The position numbers and the translations under genes are program-made. From GCA-003244245 sp035463315 (GTDB lineage: Bacteria; Actinomycetota; Actinomycetes; Mycobacteriales; Pseudonocardiaceae): a DNA stretch of 5,478 nt. This document shows, one piece after another, positions 4,808 to 5,478 of this stretch. Below the pieces are notes generated by a model that was not told the origin of the DNA, ran no database searches, and saw only the letters and a program-made list of their open reading frames with translations. The number at the start of each line of letters is the position of its first letter. Positions within the stretch are counted from its first letter, which is position 1. The stretch lies in contig DATHTJ010000341.1 in the NCBI GenBank assembly GCA_035463315.1, forward strand, positions 1 through 5,478, written 5' to 3'.

Positions 4808-5478
4808 TCACCCCGAACGATGATTCGTTTCTGGGGTTGGGTAACGCCGGCCGGATACCGCATCGCTGTAATCCGCGGAATCGCCAGGCACAGCCCCGCG
4901 GGAACCATTAAGGGGATAGACGGCGACCTCGGCGGCCTGCACCACGAACCACACCCCGGCACCGGTGTGCAGCCCCAGCTCCACCGCGACGCCTGGCGTG
5001 ATGTCCGCCGCCAGCCCGGCCGCACCACGCACCCGGACGAGGGTGCCGTTCGGTTCCAGCGCCGTGACCCGGTCGGAGATCACATTGCGCGGGCTGCCCT
5101 GGGGTGGATCCAGGGACACGGCCACCGCGGCGGGGGTGAACCCGGCGACCGCCGGGGCGCCAAGAACCGTGGACTCGGTCGCGCCGGTCAGCTCGGTGCC
5201 GTCCTCAGCACGCAACCCACTAGCCGTTGCGGTGCCGGATACCAGGTTCAGCCCGGCCAGCCGCGCGGCGAACGCGCTGCGTGGCCTGGTGAGCACCTCG
5301 CGCGTCGGTCCCTGCTCCACCACGCGGCCGCCCTCCCGCACCACCACCCGGTCCGCGAGCACCAGCGCGTCGATCACCTGATGGGTCACGATGACGGCGA
5401 GCCGGTCCGCCAGCACCGAGCGCAGCAGCGACCGCAAGGCGGGAGCGAGCTCCACGTCCACCGCGGACAGCGGCTCGT
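4808..5478 (-). CDS. modC: Molybdate ABC transporter ATP-binding protein, 3' part (ModC)
   Basis: This is the C-terminal two thirds of an ABC ATPase; the gene continues beyond the right edge. The first residues visible are the end of Walker B and the D-loop, (D)EPLSAVDVE, where the initial Asp codon is split by the window edge. The switch-histidine motif VTHQ follows near 5381-5390, then LADRVVVREGGRVVEQGP, the usual end of the ATPase domain. A TOBE-like domain follows (about 5107-4913: GSPRNVISDRVTALEPNG to VVQAAEVAVYP), which in ModC senses or binds molybdate. ModC powers import of molybdate through ModB with the binding protein ModA; those genes would be expected to the right, upstream. 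Molybdate rather than another anion is inferred from the TOBE wording. Family members usually end near VAVYP; here 34 more residues follow (from 4912) before TGA 4808-4810, suggesting loss of the native stop. An internal GTG at 5459-5461 is not the true start. Confidence 0.85.
   Translation of the reverse strand, partial: EPLSAVDVELAPALRSLLRSVLADRLAVIVTHQVIDALVLADRVVVREGGRVVEQGPTREVLTRPRSAFAARLAGLNLVSGTATASGLRAEDGTELTGATESTVLGAPAVAGFTPAAVAVSLDPPQGSPRNVISDRVTALEPNGTLVRVRGAAGLAADITPGVAVELGLHTGAGVWFVVQAAEVAVYPLNGSRGAVPGDSADYSDAVSGRRYPTPETNHRSG
4810..4837. terminator. Imperfect hairpin between convergent genes, possible terminator
   Basis: ACCCC (4810-4814) pairs with GGGGT (4833-4837), and AACG (4816-4819) with CGTT (4826-4829), around a 6-base loop with a 1x3 internal loop. 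It lies between the stop of the 90-aa gene (4780-4782) and the 3' end of modC (stop 4808-4810), so it could serve both. The stem is short and partly inside the last modC codons, and there is no T-run; moderate support only. Confidence 0.4.

Noticed and set aside
5459..5461. GTG as start of a 217-aa ATPase-like protein
   Set aside because: The frame continues upstream as EPLSA to the window edge, matching Walker B and D-loop, so this Val is internal.

Overview
The window is high-GC DNA with strong G/C third-position bias and GTG starts, typical of an actinomycete. The protein types (a degraded XRE regulator with a TPR-like C-terminal region, small basic Cys-rich proteins, an actinobacterial ModC) suggest a Pseudonocardiaceae-like genome. 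That placement is inference from protein style, not from a marker gene. No rRNA, tRNA, CRISPR array or intact transposase was seen.

Left part (1-2891): the tail of an unrecognised plus-strand gene meets, tail to tail, a minus-strand unit. Between the two stop codons lies a perfect 25-bp inverted repeat (144-205), probably a bidirectional terminator. The minus-strand unit reads an RmlB-like nucleotide-sugar 4,6-dehydratase (1854-2891), then an AMP-forming acyl-CoA synthetase (209-1843). They are separated by 10 bases, and the synthetase's ribosome binding site overlaps the dehydratase stop codon, so the two are very probably co-translated. The dehydratase has an unusual active-site triplet, Thr-Cys-Glu instead of Thr-Asp-Glu. 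A possible 38-codon ORF (2888-3004) lies just upstream and overlaps its start codon by ATGA.

Middle (3001-4195): a stretch of decayed regulatory genes on the minus strand. First, from the left, is a ribbon-helix-helix (CopG/Arc-type) gene with a frameshift near its 3' end and no good start codon. Next is a fragment of an XRE-family regulator that keeps only its TPR-like region, is split over three frames, and has lost its helix-turn-helix end.

Right (4205-5478): two small plus-strand genes overlapping by GTGA encode a 102-aa protein and a 90-aa Cys/Arg-rich protein, both of unknown function. They converge on the 3' end of a molybdate-type ABC transporter ATPase (modC), whose 5' part lies beyond the window.

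The dehydratase and ligase may act together on a sugar- and acyl-containing product, but no glycosyltransferase, acyltransferase or carrier protein is visible here to show it. The most unusual points are the Cys-for-Asp change in the dehydratase, the short coupled ORF before it, the long perfect hairpin, and the small gene pair.
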